Below, piece by piece: positions 26,332 through 36,567 of a stretch of 50,766 nt of DNA. Each line of letters begins with the position of its first letter. Positions within the stretch are counted from its first letter, which is position 1. The stretch lies in IMG/VR virus record IMGVR_UViG_3300030451_005164, positions 1 to 50,766 of that record, one strand, 5' to 3'. The stretch comes from a virus. Under the pieces are notes generated by a model, which was not told the origin of the DNA, searched no databases, and was given only the letters and a program-made list of their open reading frames with translations. The position numbers were made by a program, and so were the translations under genes.

Positions 26332-29300
26332 ATGTACGAATTAAACGGACAAGTATTTACCTTAGAAACACTGCAAGGTAAAGCACAAGAATACAATATG
26401 AGCTTTGAAGACTATATAGAAGCTATGAAAAAGAAAGGTCTTGTGGAAAAGACACAAGGTGCTGCTGCGACCGACGTAGCTGTAGCGCCAACAACCGATA
26501 CGGAATTAGCGTCGGAAAATATTTCTTTGGAATCACAAGAAGATAAAGGTTTTTTTGAAAACGTAGCAGAAAAGTTTAGAAAATATACGCCTAGTTTTAT
26601 TTTACCTCCTATTCAGCGAGTTCAAAAAGAAGCAGAAGATATTAAAAGACAAGCTGATGAATATCAAAGAACTACAGCTGATAATTACGTAAAAGATAAA
26701 AATGAATATATTAAGTTTTTACAAAATGAATTTTTAACAGACGACAAGTATAACTATGCAGCTTTAGATTTACGTAACGAAGTTAAAGATGTTAGAAAAG
26801 AGCTTTTAAATAATTTAGGTGTTGGTGGATTTTTTGGATCAGACACTAGAACTCAATATATGAGTTTAAATGATGATGATATAAGAAATATATTTAACGA
26901 GCAGTTTGACACAAAGGTTTTACAAGAAAGAGCTAAGTTTAAAGAACAAACTAATCAAGAAGGTACGCAGCAAATAATTGATTCTGGAGGTAGTTTAGAT
27001 AAAGAATTTTTAAGACAAGAAGATATTGATATAATGTCTTTTGAAAATTCTTTAGAAAGACAATTAGGCAAAATAAATCAAAATTTAGCAGTTGAAGGTA
27101 TAAGTGATGAAGAAAAAAATAATCTTATAAAGCAACAAAAAGAAGTTATTAAAAGCTTAGGCGAAGATAAAGACTTTAAGTTTTTTTATAATCCTATAAC
27201 TGGCCAAGGTAGTAATGTAAAAACTGATGATACTCAAGATTTATCTGAAAAAGTTGAAGCAGAAATAACAGAAATTTCAACAACAACAACAACACGGGAT
27301 AAGCTAAAAGACTATTATAATAATAATTTTTTAGAAAGAGTTGGCTATAAATCTAGAGGTAATAAAACATACGATATAACTGTTGGTAATAAAACTTTTG
27401 GTAGAATATTACGAGACGCAGGATATGAGTTTGATGCTGGCGTATGGAAAAATATTCCTGTTTCTGAAATGGCTAGATTTGCTCATTTATTTGATGATGA
27501 TCCTGATGTATTTATGGCTAAAAACAACATAAATATATCTGTAAATGATCCTAATAAATCAGACTTTGAAACAGCTCAAGATTTTGCAGATTATTTAAGA
27601 GTTTATCAAGATGAAGGTGTAGATTTAGCAGCTAAACATCATGCTATAAAACAAGTTTATTTATTAAACAAAGACGTAACGTCTATAAAAAAGAAGCCTG
27701 TACAAAGACATTTTGAAGCAGCATCAGAAGGCATAATAGGACCAAGAGCTACAGAGTCTAACTTTGGATATTCAAACAGAAAAATACTAGATCAAATAGA
27801 AGAAATAACTTATGACGCTGATATACCTTTAAATGATAAACAAAAAGAATATTTAGAGCGTAGTATAGGTGACGAAATAAATGAAGGCTTTGGTGGTGCT
27901 TATGGTATATTAGGTACTTTATTTGTTGCTAATAAGATTCAAGGAACAGTTTTAGGTGTCACTAGACTTGGTAGACTAATGAGCACGCTAAACGCTCCTA
28001 GATATGTTAAAAATGGTCGAGTAGTTACTCAAGCACAAATGACTAAAAGAGCTGCAGCTTCAGGGCAAAGTTTTGACGACGTTATAGCAGGTTATACTAA
28101 AGTTGGGCCATCAAGATTAAATCAGTTTAACGGTCTACTTTTAACTGGCGCTATGGAAGAAGTTAAAATGCAAAGCGTTGGATTTGATCCTGGTGTTGGT
28201 TTTGGCTTTATGTTAGGTACTAAAGTTTTACCTTTTAAGTGGACTACAAAGTACAATCAATTTAACACTTTGTTAAACTTGTCTACAAAGCAAGCGCCAG
28301 CGTTTGTATTAGGAACTAATTTTGGAGAAATAACAAAAGGTGCTATTGACGATATAGCTGGTGAAGATGTTTATTCTGCGTTTTTACAAGAGCATTATGG
28401 TGATTTAGACAAGCTTGGTAGAAAAACTATTGTTGACTTAGCTTTAGGTTTTGCTTTTGGAGCTACTCATTTAAAGCGTATAGATGTTGCTCGAACTAGA
28501 AATATAGCTAAGTTAAAAAACGATGCTATGTTTAAAATGATAGAAGCTCATACTAAAGGAGATGAAGCTACGCTAGCTAAATATCAAGAAGTTTATTCTG
28601 CAGCTAAAAACAGGCTAGATGCTATGGATAAAATAGATCTGTACACTAATCCTGCAACAGCTCAAAAAGCATATCAAAAACAATTAGATCCAATAGTAAA
28701 AGCGTTCAAAGCTAAAGGCAAAGACTTAGTTATAGAAACTACAACTGAAGAGTTAGTTGATAATAGAAACGCAGAATATATACCTGCTCAAGGCGGTAAT
28801 CCTGGTACAATAAGAATTAATATCAATAGAGCAAATCCAGGTTTAATACCTCATGAGGTTAGTCATGCAGCGTTTGATTTATTGTTTGAAGGTAATCCAA
28901 CGTTAAAAGCTAAATATTTAAATCAACTTAAAAATATAACTAAAGAGCTTAAGTTAGAAGACGGTAGAAGTTTGTATGAAGCTATATTAACAGAAAAGTC
29001 TATTAAAGACGTTAATAAAGTTGAAGAAATGTTTGCTTACACTACTGAGTATTTGTCTAGAGCTGAACACTACACATCGTTAGTTCAAGGTAATGCGTTT
29101 GGCAAGTTAAAACAAAATATATTAAGCTTTAGTGAAAGAAATGGTCTTGGTAAACCTGCTTTAAAAACACAGCAAGATTTAGTAAACTTTTTAGGTAGAT
29201 ATGTAGAAACTATACAAAAAGGTTATAATCCGATTAAACAGCTTGAAAGATTAAATGAAATAGTTGAAATATCAGAAGCTAGAAAAGAAGGTGAAAAAGC

Positions 29301-32300
29301 TAGCTTTGGATCTGTAGATTTAAAAGCTAAAAAAGCCAGAATAATAGAGCAAAATAAAAAGTTAGTAGCGGAAAAGCCTGAAGGATATTTAGAGCAGGCT
29401 AAAAAAAATAATGAAGCTCTTAAAAAAATAAACGAAAATTTACGTATATCTGAAGCTAACGAAAAAAATATAAAAATATTTAAAGAGCGTGAGCCAGGCG
29501 ATCCAGCAAGAAGAAGAGCTGAAAACGAATTACTTAAAGACAACGCTGCTACTATAGAGACTTGGTTTAGAAGTAATTTTAAAAGAGGACTAGATGTTTC
29601 AGAAGCAGACTTTAGAGGTAGTATGAACGAACAAGTAGCTAGAATATTTAAAAGCTATAATGATTTTAATGTTCCTTTTGGCTATTATCTAAAATCAAGA
29701 CTAGCGCCACAGCTAGGTAACATACTTAAAAGAGCTCAAGCTGGTAGAACTACAGAAGTAGCAATGTCAGAAATGGGTAAAGACTTTGATATTGAAACTT
29801 TAGTTGACGTCACACCTACTATGTCTGCTCAAGGAATAGGAACGCACTCAGCTAAAGGAAGAAAACTAGTTCAAGATTTAAGCGTGCCTAAAGAAGTTGT
29901 TAATAAAATAACAGAAGAGTTTAATAAATTAGACGTAGAAAAATTAACATATAAAACACTAAAAGATTTAGCGCCAGAGTTTACTAACGAGCTGCTTGGC
30001 GTAGAGCCTAAGGCTGGTAATATAAGTAAAGGTAGTGTTGAAAATGCTCAAAGATGGTTTAGCAACGACGCTAACGCTAAATTATTTTTAGATATACTAC
30101 CTGAAGGCACGATACCTATGGAAGGTGCACCAGAACTTGTTAAAGGAACAGCTACTGGAGTTCAAAATAAACTATTAGAAGGTTTTTATAAGAAATCAGC
30201 TAGAGCTAAAACTAAAGCTGGTTTAGCTGTGCAAGAAAAAATTACAAGCAAAACTGTACAAGACGTTAAAGAGTTTTTTGGTATTAAGCCAGATGGAACT
30301 TTTGAATACAACAGAAACTTAAGCGCTAAAGTAAAAGGAGCTGTAGAGCAAATAGGTAAAGCTATAACTAACCAAGTTGCTAGAGATTTTATTAAAACAG
30401 ATCCTAGGTTTGAGTTTGTTAATAATTTAAATAACTTAGTTAATCAAATACAAGCTGGTAAGTCAGAAGCTTTAGCTAGTGCAGATTTAAGTAAACTAGG
30501 CGAGTTTTTTGAAAGAAGTAGATTTGATGAAGTTGGCATAGAAGCTGTTTTTGGTAAAGCAGAGTCTCAAGCAAAAACAATAGTGCTAAATGAGTTAAAA
30601 AAAGCTAAAGGTATGACTCTTGAAACTAAGCTAAAAGAGTTAGAAGCTAGAGATATTGAGCAACAAGGTATTGACGCTGAAATGCTTGCTAGACAAGATA
30701 AAGAAGCGGCTGAAAGCATGAAAAAAGTAACTCAAAAACATGGCTTAAACTATGAAAACGTTAGTATAGCTAATGTTAACAAAAGCCCTGAGTTAATGGT
30801 AGCTAGACGTGAGTTTGATGTTAATTTATTGAAAGAGTTTTTTGATATTAACGATATGCCTCAAGATGTTGTTTCTATACTTAAAACTCAGTTTGGTTGG
30901 GGCTCTAGAAGCAGAAAAGAAAATGGATCGTATTTAAACAAAAACGGAGAAACTTGGGGCGAAACATTACAAAAATATTATGGAGTAGTTAAAGGTAAAA
31001 AAGGATATGATGGTAGATATGACGCTGCGTATTCTCCTTCTAGTTGGGGCAAGCTTAAAAAAGACGTAGAAACACAAAGACAAAAACTACGAGACCAAGG
31101 TTTAAAAGGTGAAGAGTTTGATATGGCTTTAGTAGATTTTGTAAGATCAAAGCTATCAAAAGACGGTACTTCAAAAGGTTATGAGGCTACTAAAAAAGCA
31201 AACGATGCGTTAGCTTTAGATTTTTATACAGCATTAGCAAAAGCTGCTAACAAAAGTCCTTTAGGTTTTGAAATGATGTTAAATCATTTAGCTATGCAGT
31301 CTAATCAAGCCACAGGTATATCTAAAGCTATGATGTATAATGTTAGATCAATATCAAGAAAAGGTAGTGAGGCTAGTAAAGAAAATAAAAGTATTAAAGA
31401 TCATTGGGAGCACGAGTTGCAGTTGTTAAATAACACAGAGTTTTTTGCTGATATATATAGTAGAAACAAAGATCTTGGCGCAGGGTTTAAAACAGAATTA
31501 AATCAACTTATAGAAGCTTCTAAACAGTCTTTAATTGAAAAAGATTTACAATTATTTAACGATGCTAGTGGTCAAACTAGCTACGGCAAGTTTTACGGCA
31601 AAGACGGTAAAGCAAACTTACTTAACAATTCTTTGCTTAACGTGTTGACTAGGCAAGGTTCTGCTACAAATCAATTAATAATAGATGGGCCTAACAAAGG
31701 TAAAACTTTATCAGATGTTATATTATCTGATGTTTTTGCTAGCAATATTAAACAGCTTTTAAAAACTATACCAGAGCAAAACTTAAGCGCTACAGGTATA
31801 GAAGCTAAAAATAGAGTAAAAAACGAAGCTAGCTATAAAATTTTACAAAATCAAAAAAATAAAAAGCTTAAAAACGCAGGCTTATATTATCAAGGCATGT
31901 CAGATGCTATGGCTTCTAAAAGTTTAAAAATACACGATAAAGCGTTAGAGTTAGGTAGAAATAAAAAGAAACAAGCTAGAGGCATGTCTACTTTTGACTT
32001 TGATGAAACATTAATTATAGGTGGTAAAAACTTTGTTACAGCAACAAAAGGTAAAGAGTCTATAAGAATTAGCTCAGAGCAGTTTCCACTTCAAGGACCT
32101 AAGCTAGCTGAACAAGGTTATAAGTTTGACTTTAAAGACTTTGTAAATGTAAAAGGCGGAAAAGAAGGACCGCTAATGCAGAAACTTAAAAATCAAATAG
32201 AAAAATACGGAACAGACAATGTATTTATATTAACAGCTCGTATGCAAGAAGCGGCACCAGCAATACAAGCTTGGCTTAAAACACAAGGTGTTAACTTACC

Positions 32301-34656
32301 TTTAAAAAATATTACTGGTTTAGGTAATAGCACGGGTGAGGCTAAAGCGCTTTGGATGCTTGAAAAGTTTTCTGAAGGCTATAATGATATGTATTTTGTT
32401 GACGATGCTTTACCTAACGTAAAAGCTGTTAAAGACGTTTTAAATCAACTAGATATTAAATCTAAAGTACAACAAGCTTTAGGATCTATTGATCTTAATA
32501 AAGGTGTTAATGATATAATGCAGTACTCTCTAGGTATAAGCTCTAATAAAGTATTTACTAAAGCAGAAGCTGCTATTAGAGGTAAAAAAGCTAATAGACG
32601 TAAGTTTTTTATGCCAGACACTGCTTCAGATCTAGAGCTATTGCTAGAGCCGTTATATGGTAAAGGACAAAAAGGTATTGAAAACAAAAATTGGTTTCAA
32701 GAAAACTTTGTTAGAAAATGGGAGAGGGGTATAAACGATTTTAATAATGCTAGACAAGCTGTAACTAATGATTATTTAACGTTAAGAAAAAAGAATAAAG
32801 ACGTTGTCAAGCAATTACCTGAAGCTGTAGAAGGCACAAACTTTACAGTTGACATGGCTATGAGAGTTTATATATGGAACAAAGCAGGTTACAAAATACC
32901 AGACTTAGCGGCTAGCTCTCAAGCAAAATTAATTAAACATATATTAAATAATCCTAAACTACAGGCTTATGCTGAAAACGTTGCTAAACTTACTAGAGTA
33001 GAAGGCGGACTAAAAGAACCTACTATTGATTGGTACGCTGAAACTATTGCTAGTGAAATACAAGGTTTAGGTGAAGGTGTTGGTCGTAAAAAATATATTC
33101 AAGATTTTATTGAAGCTAAAAACGAAATATTTACAGAGGCTAACTTAAATAAAATGGAATCTAAGTTAGGCCGTAATTGGCGTGAAACTATTGAAGATAT
33201 GTTTGACCGTATGGAAACTGGTAGAACTAGAAGCATGAGTATTGGTAGAATAGGTAATAAAATAATGAACTACCTTAACGGATCAACTGGTACTATTATG
33301 AACTTTAACACTAGATCGGCTACGCTACAGCTAATATCTACTGTTAACTTTATAAACTCTTCGTTTAATAATCCGTTAATGGCAGGTAAAGCTTTTGCTA
33401 ATCAACCACAGTATTGGAAAGACTTCATGTTTATTATGAACTCTGATATGTTAAAACAAAGGCGTCAAGGTTTGCAAATAAATGTTTCAGAAGTAGAGCT
33501 AGCAAACGCGGCGGCTAATAGCAAGAATCCTGCTAGATCAGCTTTAGCTAAAATATTAAAAGCTGGTTATATACCTACAAAAATAGCAGATAGTTTTGCT
33601 ATTGCTGCAGGTGGAGCTACTTTCTATAGAAACGCTATAAAAAAATATTTAAAAGAAGGTTTGTCAAAAGCTGAAGCTGAGAAAAAAGCTTTTATAGATT
33701 TTCAAGCTATAGCAGAAAGAACTCAACAGTCTTCAAGAGCTGACTTATTATCTAAACAACAAACTTCTTTTGAAGGTAGATTAATATTACCATTTGCTAA
33801 TACACCTATGCAAATGAATAGAATTATGATTAAAGATATATTAGATTTATCTAAAGGTAGATATAAAGGTTTTTATGGTGAGAACTCTATGACTAGCAAA
33901 CTAAGTCGAATAGGTTATTATGGGTTTTTACAGTCTGTGATATTTGCTGGACTACAATCAGGTGCTTTTGCTTTAATGACAAACTCAGATGATGATGAGA
34001 AAAAAGCAGAGTCTAAGCTTAACATGCTTAATACAGTTGCAGATTCGTTTTTAAGAGGTATGGGTATACAAGGCGCTGTAGTAAATAGCCTTAGACTTGC
34101 GGTACAAGAATTTTTTAAGCAAGACGCTAAAAAATACAACGCTGACTACAGTGAGGTTGCTGAAAAATTACTTAACGTATCTCCTACTGTAGGATCTAAG
34201 TTTAGTAAACTTGATGCCGCTGGTAACACATATAAGTATAACAAAAAAGTAATTAAAGAAGAAGGACTAACTTTAAATGGTCCTCTGTTAGAAGCTACTA
34301 CACAAGTCATAGAATCTACAACTAATGCACCTTTAAATAGATATTATAAGAAAGGTAATAATATACAAAATGCTTTAGATGATAACTATTATAACTGGCA
34401 AAGAGTTTTATCAGGATTAGGCTGGAACGTTTGGGGTTTAGGTCCTGGTAAGCCTGATGAAGAAAGACAATTAAAATCTGGAAGATATTTAACTAAAGAA
34501 GGTTTACGTAGAGAAAAAGTAGAGCAAGAAGTCAAAGCAAGAGAGAAAAAAGAAAAACAAGCTCAAAAACAAAGATGTACTGCTAGAACATCTTCAGGCA
34601 AAAGATGTAGCGTAATGGTTACTAAACCTAAAACAAGATGTCATTATCACGATTAA
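26332..34656 (+). CDS. Giant multidomain cargo protein with HExxH, HAD-like and zinc-knuckle regions
   Basis: A 2,774-residue protein, probably packed in the head and delivered with the DNA. Seen in order: acidic N-terminal helices; a metallopeptidase-like His-Glu-Val-Ser-His at 841-845; long Lys/Glu coiled coils; a short helix pair at about 1,112-1,136 with Phe-Gly-Tyr-Tyr-Leu-Lys-Ser-Arg that recalls sigma region 2; a HAD-type phosphatase-like segment with Asp-Phe-Asp-Glu-Thr (Asp1889, Asp1891), Leu-Thr-Ala-Arg near 1,967 and Val-Asp-Asp near 2,023; a hydrophobic region near 2,540; and a C-terminal cysteine/histidine motif of the DUF5763 type (residues 2,748-2,774). Giant mosaic proteins of this kind occur in crAss-like phages. 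Enzyme activities are inferred from motifs only. Confidence 0.75.
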   Translation: MYELNGQVFTLETLQGKAQEYNMSFEDYIEAMKKKGLVEKTQGAAATDVAVAPTTDTELASENISLESQEDKGFFENVAEKFRKYTPSFILPPIQRVQKEAEDIKRQADEYQRTTADNYVKDKNEYIKFLQNEFLTDDKYNYAALDLRNEVKDVRKELLNNLGVGGFFGSDTRTQYMSLNDDDIRNIFNEQFDTKVLQERAKFKEQTNQEGTQQIIDSGGSLDKEFLRQEDIDIMSFENSLERQLGKINQNLAVEGISDEEKNNLIKQQKEVIKSLGEDKDFKFFYNPITGQGSNVKTDDTQDLSEKVEAEITEISTTTTTRDKLKDYYNNNFLERVGYKSRGNKTYDITVGNKTFGRILRDAGYEFDAGVWKNIPVSEMARFAHLFDDDPDVFMAKNNINISVNDPNKSDFETAQDFADYLRVYQDEGVDLAAKHHAIKQVYLLNKDVTSIKKKPVQRHFEAASEGIIGPRATESNFGYSNRKILDQIEEITYDADIPLNDKQKEYLERSIGDEINEGFGGAYGILGTLFVANKIQGTVLGVTRLGRLMSTLNAPRYVKNGRVVTQAQMTKRAAASGQSFDDVIAGYTKVGPSRLNQFNGLLLTGAMEEVKMQSVGFDPGVGFGFMLGTKVLPFKWTTKYNQFNTLLNLSTKQAPAFVLGTNFGEITKGAIDDIAGEDVYSAFLQEHYGDLDKLGRKTIVDLALGFAFGATHLKRIDVARTRNIAKLKNDAMFKMIEAHTKGDEATLAKYQEVYSAAKNRLDAMDKIDLYTNPATAQKAYQKQLDPIVKAFKAKGKDLVIETTTEELVDNRNAEYIPAQGGNPGTIRININRANPGLIPHEVSHAAFDLLFEGNPTLKAKYLNQLKNITKELKLEDGRSLYEAILTEKSIKDVNKVEEMFAYTTEYLSRAEHYTSLVQGNAFGKLKQNILSFSERNGLGKPALKTQQDLVNFLGRYVETIQKGYNPIKQLERLNEIVEISEARKEGEKASFGSVDLKAKKARIIEQNKKLVAEKPEGYLEQAKKNNEALKKINENLRISEANEKNIKIFKEREPGDPARRRAENELLKDNAATIETWFRSNFKRGLDVSEADFRGSMNEQVARIFKSYNDFNVPFGYYLKSRLAPQLGNILKRAQAGRTTEVAMSEMGKDFDIETLVDVTPTMSAQGIGTHSAKGRKLVQDLSVPKEVVNKITEEFNKLDVEKLTYKTLKDLAPEFTNELLGVEPKAGNISKGSVENAQRWFSNDANAKLFLDILPEGTIPMEGAPELVKGTATGVQNKLLEGFYKKSARAKTKAGLAVQEKITSKTVQDVKEFFGIKPDGTFEYNRNLSAKVKGAVEQIGKAITNQVARDFIKTDPRFEFVNNLNNLVNQIQAGKSEALASADLSKLGEFFERSRFDEVGIEAVFGKAESQAKTIVLNELKKAKGMTLETKLKELEARDIEQQGIDAEMLARQDKEAAESMKKVTQKHGLNYENVSIANVNKSPELMVARREFDVNLLKEFFDINDMPQDVVSILKTQFGWGSRSRKENGSYLNKNGETWGETLQKYYGVVKGKKGYDGRYDAAYSPSSWGKLKKDVETQRQKLRDQGLKGEEFDMALVDFVRSKLSKDGTSKGYEATKKANDALALDFYTALAKAANKSPLGFEMMLNHLAMQSNQATGISKAMMYNVRSISRKGSEASKENKSIKDHWEHELQLLNNTEFFADIYSRNKDLGAGFKTELNQLIEASKQSLIEKDLQLFNDASGQTSYGKFYGKDGKANLLNNSLLNVLTRQGSATNQLIIDGPNKGKTLSDVILSDVFASNIKQLLKTIPEQNLSATGIEAKNRVKNEASYKILQNQKNKKLKNAGLYYQGMSDAMASKSLKIHDKALELGRNKKKQARGMSTFDFDETLIIGGKNFVTATKGKESIRISSEQFPLQGPKLAEQGYKFDFKDFVNVKGGKEGPLMQKLKNQIEKYGTDNVFILTARMQEAAPAIQAWLKTQGVNLPLKNITGLGNSTGEAKALWMLEKFSEGYNDMYFVDDALPNVKAVKDVLNQLDIKSKVQQALGSIDLNKGVNDIMQYSLGISSNKVFTKAEAAIRGKKANRRKFFMPDTASDLELLLEPLYGKGQKGIENKNWFQENFVRKWERGINDFNNARQAVTNDYLTLRKKNKDVVKQLPEAVEGTNFTVDMAMRVYIWNKAGYKIPDLAASSQAKLIKHILNNPKLQAYAENVAKLTRVEGGLKEPTIDWYAETIASEIQGLGEGVGRKKYIQDFIEAKNEIFTEANLNKMESKLGRNWRETIEDMFDRMETGRTRSMSIGRIGNKIMNYLNGSTGTIMNFNTRSATLQLISTVNFINSSFNNPLMAGKAFANQPQYWKDFMFIMNSDMLKQRRQGLQINVSEVELANAAANSKNPARSALAKILKAGYIPTKIADSFAIAAGGATFYRNAIKKYLKEGLSKAEAEKKAFIDFQAIAERTQQSSRADLLSKQQTSFEGRLILPFANTPMQMNRIMIKDILDLSKGRYKGFYGENSMTSKLSRIGYYGFLQSVIFAGLQSGAFALMTNSDDDEKKAESKLNMLNTVADSFLRGMGIQGAVVNSLRLAVQEFFKQDAKKYNADYSEVAEKLLNVSPTVGSKFSKLDAAGNTYKYNKKVIKEEGLTLNGPLLEATTQVIESTTNAPLNRYYKKGNNIQNALDDNYYNWQRVLSGLGWNVWGLGPGKPDEERQLKSGRYLTKEGLRREKVEQEVKAREKKEKQAQKQRCTARTSSGKRCSVMVTKPKTRCHYHD

Positions 34657-35717
34657 TGTGTAATAATTTACTTATGAAGTATGTAATTTTAATATTAATA
34701 TTTATAACGTCGTGTGTAACGCCTAAAAAATGTTGCTCACAGATTAAAAAAGCGTTTAAGTTTTCTACGTTTTATGTAGCTACTAACGGTGGTACATCGT
34801 TGTCTGATCAGGATGTATACTCGGTTGATGGTAGTACATTAGACTATGATACTATACTAACACCTTACGATTACTCACTAACGATGGGTATACGTAAAAT
34901 ACAAAGATTTCAATATGAAGGTAGTACGCCGTTTAAAGATGGTACCGAAACATCGTTTTCAGACGCCGCAAACGTTGGACGATCTCCGTTTGAGTATTTG
35001 TTTGAAGTTGATTACAAAAGACAAGAAGGTGTAGAGTACTTTGATCAACATCATTTTTTAAGATATGTTAAGCCAAAGTGGTTTACAAAAGTAGAATATA
35101 TTAAAGATGGTTTTGCAGACATAGAGTATTATGAAGCCACACAAAGATTTAGATTAAACGGTAAAAAAAAGTTATCGTTTAACTTTGGTGGCGTTACTAG
35201 ACTAGCGGAGCCATACGGTTATGATCCATTAGAAGAGTGGACAATGGCTACAGGTGATATACACTATACGCAGCTAGCAATACAAGAAGGTTACAATGTA
35301 GATGTATACAACAATGAATACAAAGATCCAAGCGGTAATGTAGTAGCTACAAGCTCTGACGTTTGGAATCAAGTAGTAATACCTACAGTTTTAGAAAATT
35401 ACGTAGATAAAAAACGTAACGAGTTAGATAATCAATGGCAAAATAGTATTGTCGTTGGTTTTGATTTTTATCATTATACCAAAAGCTTCTGGCTACATAG
35501 CTGGGGCAACTTTATGCCTTATCACTATGATGATGGTGGAGAGTTTTCATACCATAACTTTAACGACGGCGAACAATGGTACGATTATTCTGGTGGCTTA
35601 ATATTTGGTTATAAGCTAAATAGAAACTTAGGTATTTTTGCTGAAGGTAAGTATAACAAATATTGGAATCGTGAGTGGTACGATTTTAAAGCAGGTATAA
35701 ACTATATTATATTTTAA
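34656..35717 (+). CDS. Predicted outer-membrane beta-barrel lipoprotein
   Basis: A 353-residue secreted protein. The ATG at 34656 overlaps the previous stop as TAATG, a pattern used repeatedly in this genome. An upstream ATG at 34638 and one at 34674 are in frame, and the latter would start right at the signal peptide (Met-Lys-Tyr-Val-Ile-Leu). The hydrophobic stretch ends in a lipobox, Ile-Thr-Ser-Cys (Cys20 from this start). The mature part is rich in aromatic, alternating beta strands with many Tyr, Trp and Gly, and ends in Ile-Asn-Tyr-Ile-Ile-Phe, a beta-barrel-type C-terminal Phe. A host-surface or exclusion role is inference; a virion role is not excluded. Confidence 0.65.
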   Translation: MCNNLLMKYVILILIFITSCVTPKKCCSQIKKAFKFSTFYVATNGGTSLSDQDVYSVDGSTLDYDTILTPYDYSLTMGIRKIQRFQYEGSTPFKDGTETSFSDAANVGRSPFEYLFEVDYKRQEGVEYFDQHHFLRYVKPKWFTKVEYIKDGFADIEYYEATQRFRLNGKKKLSFNFGGVTRLAEPYGYDPLEEWTMATGDIHYTQLAIQEGYNVDVYNNEYKDPSGNVVATSSDVWNQVVIPTVLENYVDKKRNELDNQWQNSIVVGFDFYHYTKSFWLHSWGNFMPYHYDDGGEFSYHNFNDGEQWYDYSGGLIFGYKLNRNLGIFAEGKYNKYWNREWYDFKAGINYIIF

Positions 35718-35719
35718 CA

Positions 35720-35938
35720 ATGGCGTTTTATCAAAAAAATAATCCTTTTAAAAAAAGAGGTAACGAACAATTTGAAGTTACCGAAGGCGGTGACAATAGT
35801 AAAATATTAAATAAATACGGCTGGAGCGGTAAAACAAGAGAAGAAGTTAAAAGCCAAATTAAGTTTAATAGCTCTAATCAATTAGAGAAACAAAAGAAAA
35901 GAGACTTTTACAAAATATACGGAACTCTAAATAGATAA
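35720..35938 (+). CDS. Small basic protein sharing the NPFKK N-terminus
   Basis: A 72-residue, Lys/Asn-rich protein. Its start, Met-Ala-Phe-Tyr-Gln-Lys-Asn-Asn-Pro-Phe-Lys-Lys, parallels that of the 119-residue protein at 795, while the remainder is unrelated. No membrane segment or catalytic motif. It lies between the beta-barrel lipoprotein and the membrane coiled-coil gene, each three bases away. Function unknown. Confidence 0.6.
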   Translation: MAFYQKNNPFKKRGNEQFEVTEGGDNSKILNKYGWSGKTREEVKSQIKFNSSNQLEKQKKRDFYKIYGTLNR

Positions 35939-35941
35939 CTA

Positions 35942-36223
35942 ATGGCAACTGAAATAGGTAAAGACACAAAGGTAAAGCTAAGTTTAGAAACAATAATATC
36001 ACTAGGCGTCGTATTAGTTATGGGTACTGGTATGTGGTTTACGCTTCAAGCAGATATAGCTGAAGCTAAAGAATTACCAGTAGCTCCAGATCCTGAAGTT
36101 ACACGCATGGAGTTTGACATGAAAGATCAAATGATACGTAATACTATTATGACAACGCAAGAAGACGTTAAAGAGTTAAAAGAAACTGTTAGACGTATTG
36201 AAGATAAACTAGATAGAAGATGA
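35942..36223 (+). CDS. Membrane protein with C-terminal coiled coil (holin/spanin-like)
   Basis: A 93-residue protein with one hydrophobic helix (about residues 14-34, rich in Leu, Val and Gly, with Trp32) and a charged C-terminal coiled coil (residues 54-92, Glu/Lys heptads). The short basic N-terminus suggests the coiled coil faces the periplasm. The layout fits an inner-membrane spanin subunit or accessory holin. It overlaps the start of the secreted thioredoxin-like gene by four bases. Lysis is the likeliest role, but a part in the neighbouring envelope cassette is possible. Confidence 0.65.
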   Translation: MATEIGKDTKVKLSLETIISLGVVLVMGTGMWFTLQADIAEAKELPVAPDPEVTRMEFDMKDQMIRNTIMTTQEDVKELKETVRRIEDKLDRR

Positions 36224-36567
36224 AGAAAGTGTGTATAGCAAACTGTTTATATGTGTTAATAATGATATTAGCGTTTACAGTGTCAACAGCTTTCGGTCAA
36301 GTAAAAGTAATACACTTTAACGCAGGCTGGAACGAAGCTAACGACGTAGAGTGGTTTGATAAACTATCAGACGCTGGTAAAAAAAGTTTAAATATAGACG
36401 ATAAAGAAATACAAAAAAAATATGCTATTGCTATTGTACCTACTATCATTGTTTTCGATGATGGTGAAGAAGTCAAACGGTTTCAGGCAGACTTAAGCTT
36501 TAAGCTAGTTGCTACTAGAGAAGAAATACAAGAATATATAGACGAACTTATAATAAGTAAATTTTAA
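36220..36567 (+). CDS. Secreted thioredoxin-fold protein lacking the CxxC motif
   Basis: A 115-residue protein with a signal peptide (basic start, hydrophobic residues 10-24, cleavage near Ala-Phe-Gly at 24-26). The mature part has thioredoxin strands: Val-Lys-Val-Ile-His-Phe-Asn-Ala-Gly-Trp, then Asn-Glu-Ala-Asn (38-41) where the redox motif Cys-Gly-Pro-Cys would be, and the cis-proline strand Val-Pro-Thr-Ile-Ile-Val-Phe. Both redox cysteines are absent, so it cannot perform dithiol exchange. It is more likely a binding or chaperone-like protein in the periplasm. It overlaps the T9SS-type gene by one base at TAATG, which links the two. Confidence 0.75.
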   Translation: MKKVCIANCLYVLIMILAFTVSTAFGQVKVIHFNAGWNEANDVEWFDKLSDAGKKSLNIDDKEIQKKYAIAIVPTIIVFDDGEEVKRFQADLSFKLVATREEIQEYIDELIISKF

